Shown here in pieces: positions 34,601 to 47,001 of a stretch of DNA of 64,000 nt. A program made the position numbers and the translations under genes. The stretch's first letter is position 1, and every line of letters starts with the position of its first letter. Origin of the DNA: Absidia repens (Eukaryota; Mucoromycota; Mucoromycetes; Mucorales; Cunninghamellaceae); contig MCGE01000016.1 in NCBI GenBank assembly GCA_002105175.1, forward strand, positions 937,501 to 1,001,500. The letters run 5' to 3'. The notes beneath the pieces are model-generated. The model had not been told where the DNA came from, did no database searches, and was given only the letters and a program-made list of their open reading frames with translations.

Positions 34601-35271
34601 AATAGTCATACTAGTCAACGAATTGGGTGAAAGCTTTTTTTGACGTTGTGTAACTTGAACAACGTTTTAGTAGTAATTCAAATAAAAGGAGAACAATCAC
34701 ACATTACGCTTGACAAAGAAAGTGTGTCAATCATTTATTTACTTGAGAGATTAAGATGTGTAGTTTGATTTATTATTAATAGAGAGCCATGGTGGGAACC
34801 AAAAATATCATAAAAATTGCGCTCGGTTCAACCTTTCTAAAATATCCCCTTCATCAAGAGCAGTAATCAAGTATTGGGGAGTGGGGGATGCAACCAAAAA
34901 AAAAGGAGAACTCACTTTTTAGAAGGAGTTAGAAAAAATACATAGGCATTTGTACAAAAAGGGGAAAAACTTAACTTCACAAAAAAAAGGGGTAAAGAAG
35001 AGGGGAACATAGAAGAGAGGGAGAACCCTTTTACACGCACACTTTGCACACAGCATGCACGCACGCACACAACACGATAGCGATGTCTCATTCATCTTAG
35101 GGTGGCTAAATGAATCATGTTGATCCTTATTATTATTCAGTATAAATACTCTGCCTTGGTTCTCTTTTTTTTTTTTTTTTTTCTTTACTTTTACTTTTTT
35201 CACTTTATCTCTTTTCTTTACTTCTTTTCTATTTTCTTTTTTTTTATTCCTTACTATCGTACACGTTAACC

Positions 35272-36337
35272 ATGGAAATTTTGGAACTCGTACATCAAGA
35301 ACAAATGCCTACCGAGGAACGTCCTTTTGAATGTCTTTTTAAAGATTGTAAAAAAACTTTTGGTAGACGATCTGACTTGGTACGTCACTCACGCATTCAT
35401 ACAAATGAAAGGTACAGTACAATTTACAATTTACATCGTAATAAAAATCATATACTAACCATTTAAAACTCAGACCATTTAAATGCAGGGAAGAAGGTTG
35501 TGGGAAAAGTTTCATTCAGAGGTCAGCATTGACCGTTCATATGCGAACCCACTCTGGAGAACGTCCTCATGTTTGTGAATTCCCTATGTGTAATAAATCT
35601 TTCAGTGACAGCTCCTCGCTTGCTCGCCACAGGTAAAAAATAAATATAGAAAATCTATTTCTTCTCTTACTAATTTGACTGTTTTTTTTTTTATTAGACG
35701 CACTCACACTGGTAAACGTCCCTACAGGTGCCCTTTTGATGAATGCTCAAAAAGTTTTGTCCGAAAAACTATGTTAACGAAGCACATGAAACATGATCAC
35801 AGTACCAACGGCAAACGGCCTCAAATTCAATGGACCCCTTTCTTCGAAGAAAGGCAAAATATGTTGAAACAACAGCAGCAGCGATTCGAACAACACCAGC
35901 ATTATCATCCTTATGTTTACGGCCATTATCATCCGTCTCAATTTGAATGTCCGACTCCTGTGCCCACATTATATTATCATCATCAACCATCCCCACCCTC
36001 ACTCTGTACCGGGTATGAAAGTCCATCCACATATTCATCATCATCATCATCATCTTCTTCTATGGGTGATGATAACTCCGCTCCCTCTTCGCCCCTGTGG
36101 AATCCTTTGTCATCATCATCCCAATCACCGCTCTCTCCCTCCTCTCCAAATACGTGCATGACCCCATCTCCTACCTCCAACAGATCATTTTCATGGGATT
36201 ACCAACAGCAATCATGTCAAGATCGTATGCCAATCATCAATGCAATTAATCATACCCATAGCAACAAGCCTCATGAACTTAATGTCCGCGATATTGTACT
36301 ACCTAGTCTTGCATCAATGATTGATCAACCCTATTGA
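35272..36337 (+). CDS. C2H2 zinc-finger transcription factor
   Basis: Three exons (35272-35411, 35474-35632, 35698-36337) give 312 residues. Four consecutive C2H2 fingers occupy about residues 18-140: ERPFECLFKDCKKTF with HSRIH; RPFKCREEGCGKSF with HMRTH; ERPHVCEFPMCNKSF with HRRTH; and KRPYRCPFDECSKSF with HMKHDH. The linkers follow the TGERP/TGKRP pattern. The first intron falls in the linker after finger 1 and the second just before the last zinc-binding histidine of finger 3. The C-terminal half is Gln, His, Pro and Ser-rich, with a nine-residue serine run, as in fungal regulatory regions. Nuclear DNA-binding factor; the target genes cannot be predicted. The T-rich leader just upstream is typical of highly expressed fungal promoters. 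Confidence 0.93.
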
Positions 36338-36955
36338 AATAATCAAAAAACTTACACATCCTACACATTTATATATTCTACACTTTACACTTTGCAATAC
36401 ATTTAAATATTATATATACATATTTATACACATGTCATACACTCATTTGTTATATCCCTTATCCCAACCTTTTCTATCTTGCACAATCACCTTCCTTTTT
36501 GTTTATATTGCTTATTCCCCTCCAACACCCTCCCCTCTGCGCTCCATTCCTTCAACCACTCTTCTTTGTATATTATGATACGAAAGGGTCAACTTTTTTT
36601 TTTTTTTTTTTTTTGTTTATGTTGCCTATTTTATAGATGCCTATGTTAATATTTTTTTTTATGCCAGTTCATTCCATAAATCTATAAGATTGTCTCTACC
36701 CATCCACTTTTTTTTTTTTTTTACGCTTACCTTCATTATTGAATCCCTCTCCCTTGCACTACCCTTTTATTTTTTTTAATTAATTCCCAGCTCTACCCTT
36801 TTCCTCGATCACTCTTCTCCTCCAATTCACTCCAAATTAGTCCCTCTACATAAACATCCAAATATTCCAAAATCTAATAAAAATAAAAAGTTGATCAAGA
36901 TATAAATAATGATTTATTCAAAAAAAAAAGGCAGGGTATATTATAACTATTCTAA
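36338..36955. other. Convergent 3' region
   Basis: 3' UTRs of the zinc-finger gene (+) and the coiled-coil gene (-), with T runs near 36593-36614 and 36708-36722. No gene. Confidence 0.5.
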
Positions 36956-39709
36956 TCATAACGTTGCAAGGTATTGTTTATAGTAGGCCTTCCAATGACT
37001 GATGCTGTCAAGTTCGTTTTCGACTATACAACAGGTTCCGTTAAATTGATCGAGCGCATTTTCCGAGTCATCCAGGAGAGTGATTGTCGCTTTCACTAAT
37101 AATAATATTAGTCAGATCATTAGCTTCCCCTCCCCGCTGTTTTTTCATTTTTTCATTTACCTGACTCGCGTTCTTGTGTCACATTTTTCACTAATAATTG
37201 CTGTAGTTTTTCCCGAGATATTCTTAGATCCGCATCCAGTGCGCTTAACTTGGTTTGGTTGACAGACAGAGCTTTTGTATCATCATCCAATTCCATGTCG
37301 ATTTGTTTGATCCGCTCTTGCCATTTTGCTGCATTTTGATACTGTTCTTGTTCTACCGCTCTTGATTTTTGCCGCTCCATTTTCGTTTTTTGCATTTTGG
37401 AAAGGTTCAGCCGAGTATCATAATCATCCATCTGTTGTTGCACCGTGTTGTATTCACCCTGTTGCTGTTCAATTTGACTTTGCAGTTGCTTGATGTCATC
37501 ATGTGCCCTAATTGCCCCCCCCATCCCAAATAATAATAATAATAATAATAATAATGATAGTCAGTCATATGAATGCATCAAGTGCAGCCCTTTCTTTGGA
37601 ATTTACTTTTACCTTTTTTGCTTTTCGTTCAGTTCCTTTATAGCACGATCCCGATCGAAAATACATTGGTTCAAAATGGTCATCATGGTGTCCGAAGTAG
37701 AGGCATTGACTTGTGATTCCTCCGTAGCCTGTCTGATAGATTCGTCCAGTTCGTTCAATTCCTTCCATCCTTGATCTTCATATTGGCGACACTGTTCCAT
37801 TTTTTGCTGTAATGCTGCATCCCTTTGGTCTAGGTCGTTCTAGAGATAGACATACGAAATCAGTTGACCATGGCTAACAAAGCTGTAAACACTGGCATCA
37901 TCTCTTCCTTCACTAAAATGATACTTACAGATAGTTGCTCTAGAGTTACTTTTCTGGAGTTGATTTCCTGTTCTTCATTTTCTTGAGCATCCATTTCGGG
38001 TCGATATCGTAAAAGCTCTTGTCCAATCAAATGCTCCAGGTTGTTAATTTCCACAGTATAGCTTTGTCGTTTTTGCATCAAGTCTTCCAGTTTCTTCTTG
38101 ATCTGATTGATTTCATCCTAAGGGATATAAACAAGGAGTAATATAAGATCAATGTGGACCTTGTAACAAATTTAATTACTTACATCTACTGACACCACCT
38201 TGGCCATGAGGTCGTTTTTTTCATGAGTTTTCTCCTGTACTGCTTCTGCCATTTTTTCATCCAGTTCCGTTTTCGATTGCTTCCAAAAGTCCAAATCAAA
38301 TGCCACTTCACTAGATGTTAAAAATGAAAGAATTCAATACATGCAGAAGATACTTTTAAATAAACCGTCCATACTATCTATCTATACCTTTTAGCAGATT
38401 CAATACCAGATCTATCTGCTTTGATTTTTTCCAAAAGACCATCATGTTTCCGTTTCATGTCAACATTGTACTGGGTAAATTGTTGTTGCCGCTCATTCTA
38501 CAGAAATAATGATAACAGAAGATGTCAGTGATTCAGATTCGACCTTTATCGTCAGAATCTTACTTACTTTTGTTTCCTGATATGTCTGAGCTACTTTAGA
38601 CGCACATTCCCCTTCTGTTCGAGTTAATGACGACATTTTCATCCATGCTGTATGTAATTGTTGGGTAGTGGCTTCCAATACATCATATTTCAATCGATCA
38701 ATGTTTGCTTTCACAAGTTGTCGTTGCTTGATCAATTTGTCGAGAGTGTCATAGTCTTCATTGTCCTTGGCCCGTTGCTCATCTTCTGATTTGGATTGAA
38801 GTAATGTTTGATTCTATGTAATATAGAGACAAAAAGAAGGCAGAGTTAATGAAGTCCTGTTTGTAACCACCACTCTCTCCTCTCCATATAATCCCGGCAC
38901 TTACATTTTGGAGTTCTGAAATAGTCGCTTTCCGTTGTTCATAAAGTTGTTGAATAAGTTGTTGCTGATGTTGCTTTCCTGCCTTGATACGCTTCCAGTT
39001 GCTTTCCTCAAATAACCTCTGCATCTCAACGGTTTTTCGATTTGGTGATGATACAAGTTGGGATGAGCTTATCGCATCTATTTCCATTTGCCTGGGTGTG
39101 GGAGTTCGTTGTTGATCAATTTCATAGTGATGTGGGTGCCTTGGCGGTGTTGTGGGCTTTCTACTCGGACCTGCAGGTTGCCTGGTCGCGAATACTATCA
39201 AAAAAGAAAAAGATGTAAGTTGAGTTTCTCTGGAATATTCCGACCTGTTGATTTGAGTGCTATACCTAGATCGTCTACCGCTTGAATATCATCTTGCTTG
39301 ATGGCTTGATTGATAAATCCAAAAACTGAGGTACTAACTCCAGCCCCACTACCAGCTGAAGTGGCCGGGTGTTGGCGACTAGGTGTATCACTGAAACTGT
39401 CTATAATGTGTATACATAACTAATGAGATCATATAAATGGCAACGTCATTGTAAAACAAGCATACCTTGGGAGGTCAAAGCGGAACTTGATATAACAGAC
39501 TGTGGCGATGAGTCAGTCGTTGGCTGCCGGTTTTTGTTATTGGAGTGAAGGGATGATAGTTGGGGCTCACCAGGGGTGTCGTTCAATGTCTGAGATTCGT
39601 AGAGTTCATCTGCTATAGACACAGACAATACTGATGATGTAGTTGTCTTTTCTGGGAGACGACGTTGTTTGTATGGGGAGGCTTGATTGATAAAATCGAA
39701 ATAGGACAT
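36956..39709 (-). CDS. Long coiled-coil protein, unidentified
   Basis: Multi-exon protein of roughly 700 residues, with about eight or nine exons separated by short introns. It starts MSYFDFINQASPYKQRR and a second copy of the same motif, VFGFINQAIKQDD, follows about 100 residues later. A Pro/Ser/Thr-rich low-complexity region comes next. From about residue 200 to the end it is almost wholly charged coiled coil, for example DKLIKQRQLVKANIDRLKYD, EINQIKKKLEDLMQKRQSY, KMERQKSRAVEQEQYQNAA and WQERIKQIDMELDDDTKALS. The C-terminus is SHWKAYYKQYLATL. Architecture suggests a scaffold, tether or cytoskeletal adaptor. The AAWQERI-like segment recalls short UVR-type helices. I do not recognise the family. 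Confidence 0.8.
37527..37556. repeat. (AAT)n microsatellite in an intron of the coiled-coil gene
   Basis: About nine AAT units in the non-coding interval between two coding segments. Confidence 0.85.
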
Positions 39710-39844
39710 GGTATATATATATATATATATATTTATAAAGGTGTGGTAAAGGGAAAAGAAAATGGAAAAGGAGAAGAGCCAAAAGTTGTGTCAGCGGACT
39801 AAAACTTGGTGCTGCAGTTCAGCGAAAGGCCATAGACAATATTT

Positions 39845-40600
39845 CGAATTCCGCACACGTGGATTTATTTTATTCAAGACATTTTTCCAGTTTTTTCAAT
39901 CTCTTTCTTTTTTTTTTCTTCACCATTCAACTTCAATGGGGTTTTTTTGGACTTGTATTAGTGTCAGACCTAGTTTAGAAGGGTTTTTAGCTCAGGGATT
40001 ACGTGATGCATGGGGAAGGCCTTTCATTTTAGATTTAGGATTTGGGACTACCGTCAGTTGGCTTTTAGAGCCTTCATAATCTTAGTTTAGTGTTAGTTTG
40101 TCCAAAGTTTGTATATACATCTAAATAAAATATGTCTCTTTTTACGTCCTTCAAAGAAAAATGTCCCATTAGGGTTTTTATTTCTTCTGCAATAGATTCC
40201 TTTTACATGATGCAATATAAGATCTCTCTTTTGCCTTGTACAATAGATTCCTTTTACATGCTGCAATAAACGATCTCTAGTTTGTCTTGTACAATAGATC
40301 CTTTTTATCCTTGTCTTTACTTTTTTTGCATGCATTTAAATACTTTTTTTGATATTATCTCTAAACTAGTATTGTTCATCCTTCATATCCTCTCATTAGT
40401 CGCGTTCATGTCTTGTACTGCACTGCAGATCACTTAATAGCATTACCTCTTTAGTTTAGTACTGAATATAGTACGTCAATAAAATATGTCCTTTTTATCT
40501 ACCATCCTATGACCCATAATATAATGAGAAAAGACTTCATCGTAGTTGTTTTGGGAATGTCATACGCATATCAGTTTTATTTTCCCTTAGAACACAGATA
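39845..40600 (+). repeat. R1 interspersed repeat, long copy
   Basis: 5' edge CCGCACACGTGG, pyrimidine tract, then CCTAGTTTAGAAGGGTTTTT, GCTCAGGGATTACGTGATGC, then AAATAAAATATGTCTCTTTT. The tail has repeated TGTACAATAGATTCCTTTTA units and CAATAAAATATGTCCTTTTT, matching the other long copies. Confidence 0.8.
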
Positions 40601-40847
40601 TTTGACTTGTTAGGCCACTCTATATCAAACGCGGTTCTATTCCTATACTATGATTTGTATCAGGCAGTGCCTTCACTGGGCTAGACAAACTATATACATC
40701 CATTTCTCCTCTTTTTTTTTTTTTTCTGGGGGGGGGAAGGACGGGAGAAAACATCGACATATACATAAAACATATATAAATCCTCAAACGAGAGCATGTT
40801 TGTTCACTAGGAACTCTTCATTAAAGTACAAAATCACAAGGCCACCT

Positions 40848-40870
40848 AATGCCATCCATTAGATGGCATT
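40848..40870. other. Perfect 9-base-pair hairpin
   Basis: AATGCCATC and GATGGCATT are exact reverse complements around a five-base loop. It may be a remnant of a small inverted-repeat element. Confidence 0.6.
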
Positions 40871-41446
40871 TTATTAACTCCCCACCTCCCCCCAACACTT
40901 TCTTTTTCTTGAACTTGCACATGTCCCGAACCTGATGCGCTACCCGTACCCCCCACCATCAGTACTCTTTGCACTTTCCTTATCACGCTAAATTACGTTC
41001 ATCACTGTTATTTTTCCTACTCAATGGTCCCATTTTTCTCCCTACACCCATTCCACTTTTCAGCGGCAGGAGTCTGATAACCAAGCAAAATAAATTTAAA
41101 TACACAGTACAATGCATAGTAAATGGTATTGATGAAAAACAAATTTCAGATCGAGACAATGGTGTTTTTTTTTATTCATGTTGTTTGAAGGTACTAAATA
41201 AAAATAGATACGTATCAGTGTGTGTACAAATGATTAAAAAAAATAGACATATATATATATATATATCTATATATATAAATTGGGAAACTAATGATAGTAA
41301 ATATAATATGGGAGCAAGTAAATAAACTATTACTATCGTTTACCGCAAAGAAATAATAAAATAATAAAAAAAAGAGCGTAAAATGGAGGGTAATAAGGAA
41401 CTAAAAACCATAAGTAAAAGTATGACTAAACTGAGAACCATCAACA

Positions 41447-43488
41447 TCATTCCATAAGTCGTTCATCATCCACCAAGAACAAGTCATTTTCAATATCTTC
41501 ATCAGCCTCAGGACCATGAACTACAGGTTGCGCCGGTGGGGCTCTCGTCGTCGGTCTAGGGTCCGCGCGAGGGTTGTTGTTGTTGTCGTTGTCGTTGTTG
41601 TTATTGTTATTGTTATTGCTATTGTTGTTGTTGCGGTTGTTTTCCCGATAGAATTGCTGCTGCTGTTGTTGATACAAGGACTGTAATTGTTGTAATCGTC
41701 TTTGCTGATTCCATCCAATAGAAGCAATTGCTTGATTAAAGTCATGATCCCGAAGAGCCATTGTCGTAGGAGTGGGAGTGGGAGTTGTGCCGTTGTTTGC
41801 GGGGTCGTCAGCACCAGCACCGCGAATCAAGTTGTCATTGCCGTTGTCGTTGTTGTTTCTGGTTGAAGTGGAGTTGGAAGTGGATTGTAAGGATAGAAAT
41901 TCGGTTGGAGTGATTTCATTCAAATAAGCCTTGAGATCCTTGACGCCTTTGCCACTAAATACACAAAAGACATTCTGTTGCTGAGGGGTAAAGGATTTTG
42001 GTGGTGTGCGTCGGAAGCGTTGAAAATCAGGTCGAAGGAAGGCAGGGACATGAGTCAGACTGAGGTGATTCAAACGAGGGCAAAAGTTGAGTAAGCGACG
42101 AATGGATTGATCCGTGAGATTGACACAATAGCTGAGATGCACTCTTTCCAACGAGCTGGCAATCCGTGGTTGTTTGGTCAGAGCGTCAATGGCGTCATCA
42201 GTGATGTTGAAACATTTTACGAGACCGATGCGTTTGAGACGTGGTAAAGTAGCCAGAGCATGGACAGAAGCATTGGTCAGTAAAGAACATTGAGCAAGAT
42301 CCAAGTAACGAATGCGTGTACAACTGCGGGCCAGTTTTGTAATGGATCGATCGGTCAAATTGTCACAATGGCCTAGATGAAGATAATGTAAATGACGACC
42401 CAAATGACAAATATAGGAGACACCATCGTCCGATATTTCCTTGCACTTGTTGAGCACCAGATTGCGAATTTTGGGAGCGGCGTGGATAACAAGTCGTATT
42501 GATTCATCAGTGATGAAGTTGGCGTTCGTCAAATCCAATATACGTAGCTGATCAAAAAATCCGTCGTTTTCCAAAGATCGATACATCGTCATAGGTTGTT
42601 CGTTTTCCTTAAATTGAATACCAGATAATGGTGTGAATGCTGTATCAGTAATCAATCCACATTGTTGTAAACGAAATTCGCGCAGTTCCCGTAATCGAGT
42701 AAATATAGTCATTAAAGCTTCATCAGTCACAGGACAATCAATTTCCAGAAGCCGTGGACAATGTCGTGCTAATGCCAGTGCTGATGCATCGGTAAGTGAG
42801 TCGCAATTGTTCAATTTGATCTATAAATAAATAAAACAAATCATCAGAACAACAACAATACTAGTAGAGCTTAAATTTTGACTTTGTTTGGGATTACCCT
42901 TCGCAAATGTCGACATTTTCCGGCCAAAGTAATGATGCCAAGATCAGTCACACCAGTACATCGTTCACGATCATCTTTGCACATGCTGAGGTTCAATCCT
43001 TGTAAATTGGGACAAGTATTAGCGATTTTAATAATGGTGGTATCGGTGATGTTTGTGATATCGCTAAGGTCCATAGATGTGAGATGTTTGCCAGCTTGAA
43101 GACCAAGTAGACCCAATAAGCCTTCGTCTGTTAAAGAAGAGCAGCCGACCAAAGTCACCCTTTCCAAGCGGTCACAAGTGTTGAATAGTAGCAATTGGGT
43201 ATCGGTGACTTGAATTGATAAAGAAGAGAGATTGATGCGTCGGATAAAAGAGGTATAAGGGAACATCCATGAGCGTGGTTCTTCAAGAGTGTTGCAGAAA
43301 GAATACCAGCAGGAAGGATGAGCAAAGTAAGGTTTGTACCATAAAAGTTCCATTGCATGATAGCTCCAAGTCTTACAAGTCAATGAGCAATGAAGAAGAT
43401 CTATAGGTCGACCAACGAAGCATAGGATGTTTTGAATCAATTCAGATGGAATATTTTGAGCTGTGATATAGTTGGATATTGATGACAT
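41447..43488 (-). CDS. GRR1: F-box/leucine-rich-repeat protein, Grr1-like SCF subunit
   Basis: Substrate receptor of an SCF ubiquitin ligase; in yeast Grr1 links nutrient state to cyclin and sensor turnover. Two exons (42898-43488, 41447-42820) give 654 residues. The F-box is at about residues 13-55 (IPSELIQNILCFVGRPIDLL, then CKTWSYHAMELLWYKP). At least ten leucine-rich repeats of the cysteine-containing type follow, such as LERVTLVGCSSLTDEGL, LNNCDSLTDASALALARHC, LHLGHCDNLTDRSITKLAR and VHLSYCVNLTDQSIRRLLNF. After the repeats comes RRTPPKSFTPQQQNVFCVFS, a segment typical of Grr1 orthologs. The C-terminus is low-complexity with Gln and Asn runs. It might regulate the PCL-like cyclin in this window, but that is only analogy. 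Confidence 0.92.
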
Positions 43489-43983
43489 TGTTTGGTAGGT
43501 TATTGTATCGTAAGAATGGGGTAATGAGATGGTATCAGTAGATAATAAAAGGGGTGTGTGAGTGTGTGGGGAGAGTGGGCGGAGGGAAGATGTAGGAGGA
43601 TAAGTGTAAGAGTAGGTGAGGTTGCTTAAGTAGTATAGATTTCAATGAAGATATTGATATCTAAATTGTATAAATGATACAAAGAAGACAATGAAGGAAA
43701 AAAAAAAAGAAATAAAAAAAGAAAATAAAAAAAAGGAAGTAGAAACAGAAAAGGCAAGACAGAGAAAGAGAAGCAAAAAAAACAACCACCATAAAAATAA
43801 AAATAAAAAAGGAGTAAGGGCGGAGTACAAAAATGATAAAGCAAGCAATGAGTGAGTGAACTGACCAAAGGTGAAGAATAATGAAGAATAAATGGACGTC
43901 TTGATTTATTATAAAGGAGGTAAAAATATAAAGAAGGGTTCTACATGAAAGGGGAAGGGATTTTCAAATAATGTATATCTAGA
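43489..43983. other. F-box gene promoter and Pus4 3' flank
   Basis: Purine-rich plus strand (T/C-rich on the coding strand of the F-box gene), usual for leaders in this genome. No gene. Confidence 0.5.
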
Positions 43984-44923
43984 CTATGTTTGTACAAGAG
44001 CATCCAGCACCGCTTTCAATTTCGTTTCATCTTTTCGAGGGTCCGCACGGTCCACACCATTTACACTCTCTAATAAGTGTAATGAAGTATCCACAGTGAA
44101 TGGCCCTTGTCTTGTCCGTACAAGTCTTGTCATATGAGCACAACTTTCAACGACTTGACCCATATCATGAATAAGGCTTCGTACATAAAATCCACCGGAG
44201 ACTTCCAAGGACACCACAAACTCGAGCTTGATCGGATCGAAGTCCACCAGTTCTGATTGATACACGGTCACTTGTCTTGGTATAATGGCTGTAGGTAGTT
44301 CACGTCCTTCCCTTGCATATTCATATAATCGTTTGCCTTGCATTTTGAGTCCACTAAATCTAAAATGAAGCAGGTGCGAATGTATATGACTAAGAGTGCG
44401 TGCGAGTGTGGGCAAAATTGTTGGACTTACAGCGGTGGCCTTTGTAATATCTCTCCTTGGAATTGATTCAACGCTGATTCCAATAAATGTTTGTTGATAT
44501 GCTGTGTTGGTGCCTCCAGGACAATTTTGCCATCAGCGTCATAGGTATCTGTCGCCGTCCCCAACTGTCCTGTAGCGATATATTCCTTGCTTCCTTTCAA
44601 GTATGAATCGAGTTGTTTACATCCTGTTCCAAGTCCTAAAACTACATATATAACAAGCAGTATAGAGTTAGGTTTCAAGCATGTGAAAGAAGTTTTTCGT
44701 TGTTTTGTGATTTACCCAAGACACCTTCAGCCATAGGGTCCAAAATACCACCCATGCCAAGCTTGACCCGATCCTTGAACTTCAATTTCCATGGTTGGTC
44801 TGTTTGCCAGAGCTGTTTCGATAGAAATAGTTGTACTTGATTTGCTGCCTGTCTTGAGGTGATCCCTTTCGGTTTGTAGATAGAAAAAATACCATTCAAG
44901 GCATGTTTCAGGTTTTGGTTCAT
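43984..44923 (-). CDS. PUS4: tRNA pseudouridine synthase, TruB/Pus4 family
   Basis: Makes pseudouridine 55 in the T-loop of tRNAs. Three exons (44716-44923, 44431-44641, 43984-44359) give 264 residues. The N-terminus LNGIFSIYKPKGITSRQAAN is the family start motif. The catalytic block reads MGGILDPMAEGVLVLGLGTG, with the aspartate in LDP as nucleophile. KEYIATGQLGTATDTYDADG and FSGLKMQGKRLYEYAREG are conserved, and SGGFYVRSLIHDMGQVV is the RNA-binding block near the end. It lacks a long C-terminal extension. It may act in cytosol/nucleus and mitochondria, as Pus4 does in yeast. Its start lies about 200 bases from the end of the next gene on the same strand. Confidence 0.93.
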
Positions 44924-45121
44924 GAGTCAAAAGAGAGAGAGAGAGAGAGATGGAAGCGGAGTGTCAAAAAACTTTTTTTTATTGTATGATACATTTTTTG
45001 AACATATATTAAAATAAAAAAAAGGGGTATTGTCAAAATCAAGCGTGATAATTGTAAAAAATAAAAATAATAATGTATCAACATAAAACTTGAGCTATTT
45101 GTAAAATTCAAGATCCATATT

Positions 45122-46901
45122 TCACCTCCGTTCGATATCCTTGATAGTAGCACCTTCTTCTTTCGCCAATTGTTGCTGTAAGAGTTCGTTGCCAACCCGT
45201 TTTCGTTTTGTTCTTCAGTTTCATTATCATCGTTGTCATCATCCAAATTAGCACCAGAAGCACCAGCAGTACCGGAAATTGTATCAGACCAATCTGGTTT
45301 TCGCATGAATTGTCGAAATGTGTCAGCGATCATCAAAGCGTCAGTTGAGCTCAAAATAGAACTTGCTTGGTGGGAGGGTGCATCTTGTTGTTGTTGTTGC
45401 ATAAGGTGTAAAGCTGCTGGATTCATATTGGATGATGAATTGGCGGCAGTTGCAGATGTTGTATTTGTTGTAATGCTAGGTGATCTTTCGATGGAAGTGG
45501 GAGATGGGACAGTGGGGGAACCCCTAACGGAACCATGCATCATGGGTGTTGACGAGTGAATAGAAGATGATAGATCATGCGTATCGATATGATGGTTGAT
45601 ATTTCTATTAATGGCGTTATTGTTGTTGGTAGATGCAGTAGATCCTAGTATGGCAGCTGCATTACCAACTTGGGACATTTCAGTTTTGTTGTTATTGTCG
45701 TTATCATTGTTCAATACTTCGTCGTGATCCATATCGGTCTTATTGAGTGGTTGATGATCCCTTTGTCGATTTCGTCGCATATTTCGTATTAACCAGGCAA
45801 GAGCAATAGCTGCTATGACAACAGCCACAGCAGCAATAACAATGATAGCTATCGCCCAAGCGGGAAGTGATGAAGATGATCCATTTTGCGATGATTGATT
45901 TGTTGAGGATGGTGATGATGATGGTGATCCATCTGCCCCAGTAGTTGTTGTATTATGCGAATTTTCTACGGGGGAAGAGGATAAATGATTCATCAGTTAG
46001 TGTTTTGGCTCCTTCCGATCACACCCCTATGTCCATCACACTCCTTGCTAATAATAATAAAAAAAAAAGAAAACCTACGGATCATAGTGAATTGCGAAGG
46101 ACGAGGATAAAGTGATAAGGAATTGTCAAGCTCTTGTTGTAAATCCACCCCAGATCCAATCAAATATGTAAATACCGTTCGAGTAACATTTGGTGAATTG
46201 GCAGGAAGAATAGAAGGATACCAGCTATCATCTACAAGGACCACTTGAACACCCACAGCGTGAACAACGTCAAATGATTTGATTTGTTGATAATCGGATG
46301 ATGAATCGTTTTGTTGCAATAGGTAAAATGTCAATGTTTCCTAATATAAAAATAAAAGAAGAATAAGAATGAATATCTTTATTTTGACAATCCTGCATAA
46401 CAAACCACATCAATATTTGTTTTTATTTACAAAACTAAAAATGTGCAATACTTACAAAACCATTAAAAACAGGATTGCTAAAAATAAAAGATAAAAAATA
46501 TAAGTCATCATTTGATTGAATGATGATACGCAACTTACTTGTAATTCCACGTCAATTCATGATAAGTATTGTTGTACCAAGTGTCCGCACTTGAAGGTGA
46601 ACAAACTCCCACTGTTTGATTTTGATCACCACATGCCTTGGATGCAACAGCTACCCACAAATAAAAAGCGCGTTAGTCAAAGAAAAAAGTTACTGTGCAG
46701 TAGTGTTCCTGACGAAAAAAATAGACTCGTATGATTATCTCTTTTTATTCTAATAACACAGTCTGTTCTACCCCAACCCAACCACTAATGATCGTCTCGT
46801 TTTTCTTCGTCTTTTGTTTTCGTACCTTGTCTTTTGTCTAAGGTGGAATGGGCAAGTGTAAAAGGCAAGTAATATAAAAGAAGAATGTAACACCAGTGCA
46901 T
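45122..46901 (-). CDS. Single-pass surface protein with apparent C-terminal frameshift
   Basis: Exons 46826-46901, 46539-46650, 46456-46477 (a 22-base microexon), 46079-46340 and from 45965 join in phase. Residues 1-18 form a signal peptide (MHWCYILLLYYLPFTLAH). The luminal part has two cysteines and N-glycosylation sites (KACGDQNQTVGVCSPSS), followed by a beta-rich domain. A Ser/Thr stalk leads to one transmembrane helix (AIAIIVIAAVAVVIAAIALA) and a basic stop-transfer (RNMRRNRQRDH). The cytosolic tail is Asn, Ser and Gln-rich. The uninterrupted frame runs to 44920 through hydrophobic, non-coding-looking sequence. One base out of frame, from about 45200, the DNA reads NELLQQQLAKEEGATIKDIE and stops at 45122, which looks like the true end. 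Function unknown; the architecture resembles fungal wall sensors. Confidence 0.75.
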
Positions 46902-46964
46902 TACAAGAGAAAAATATAAAGACGTTAGATGAAGAAAAGTATAATCAACAAAGGACTATTCTTC

Positions 46965-47001
<37 letters not shown>

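Larger units (their letters stand above)
29675..35271. other. Long gene-poor region (5.6 kb)
   Basis: No convincing gene. It includes a short protein-like remnant (29847-30024), two R1 copies (30000-30260 and 30900-31640), and AT-rich sequence from 31.9 to 35 kb with scattered short frames. The longest (minus strand, 33671-34138) ends in a lysine run and has no recognisable domain. The last 200 bases before 35272 are very T-rich (promoter and 5' UTR of the zinc-finger gene). Confidence 0.5.
39710..41446. other. Intergenic region with R1 copy and hairpin
   Basis: Begins with the coiled-coil gene promoter, including a (TA)n tract at 39713-39733, then a sense R1 element (39845-40600), then AT-rich spacer with a perfect hairpin at 40848-40870 and an (AT)n tract near 41250. 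The end is the 3' UTR of the F-box gene. No gene. Confidence 0.5.

Noticed and set aside
43626..43868. 80-residue minus-strand Phe/Leu-rich open frame
   Set aside because: Comes from the purine/pyrimidine-biased leader of the F-box gene; composition is that of a T/C tract, not a membrane protein.
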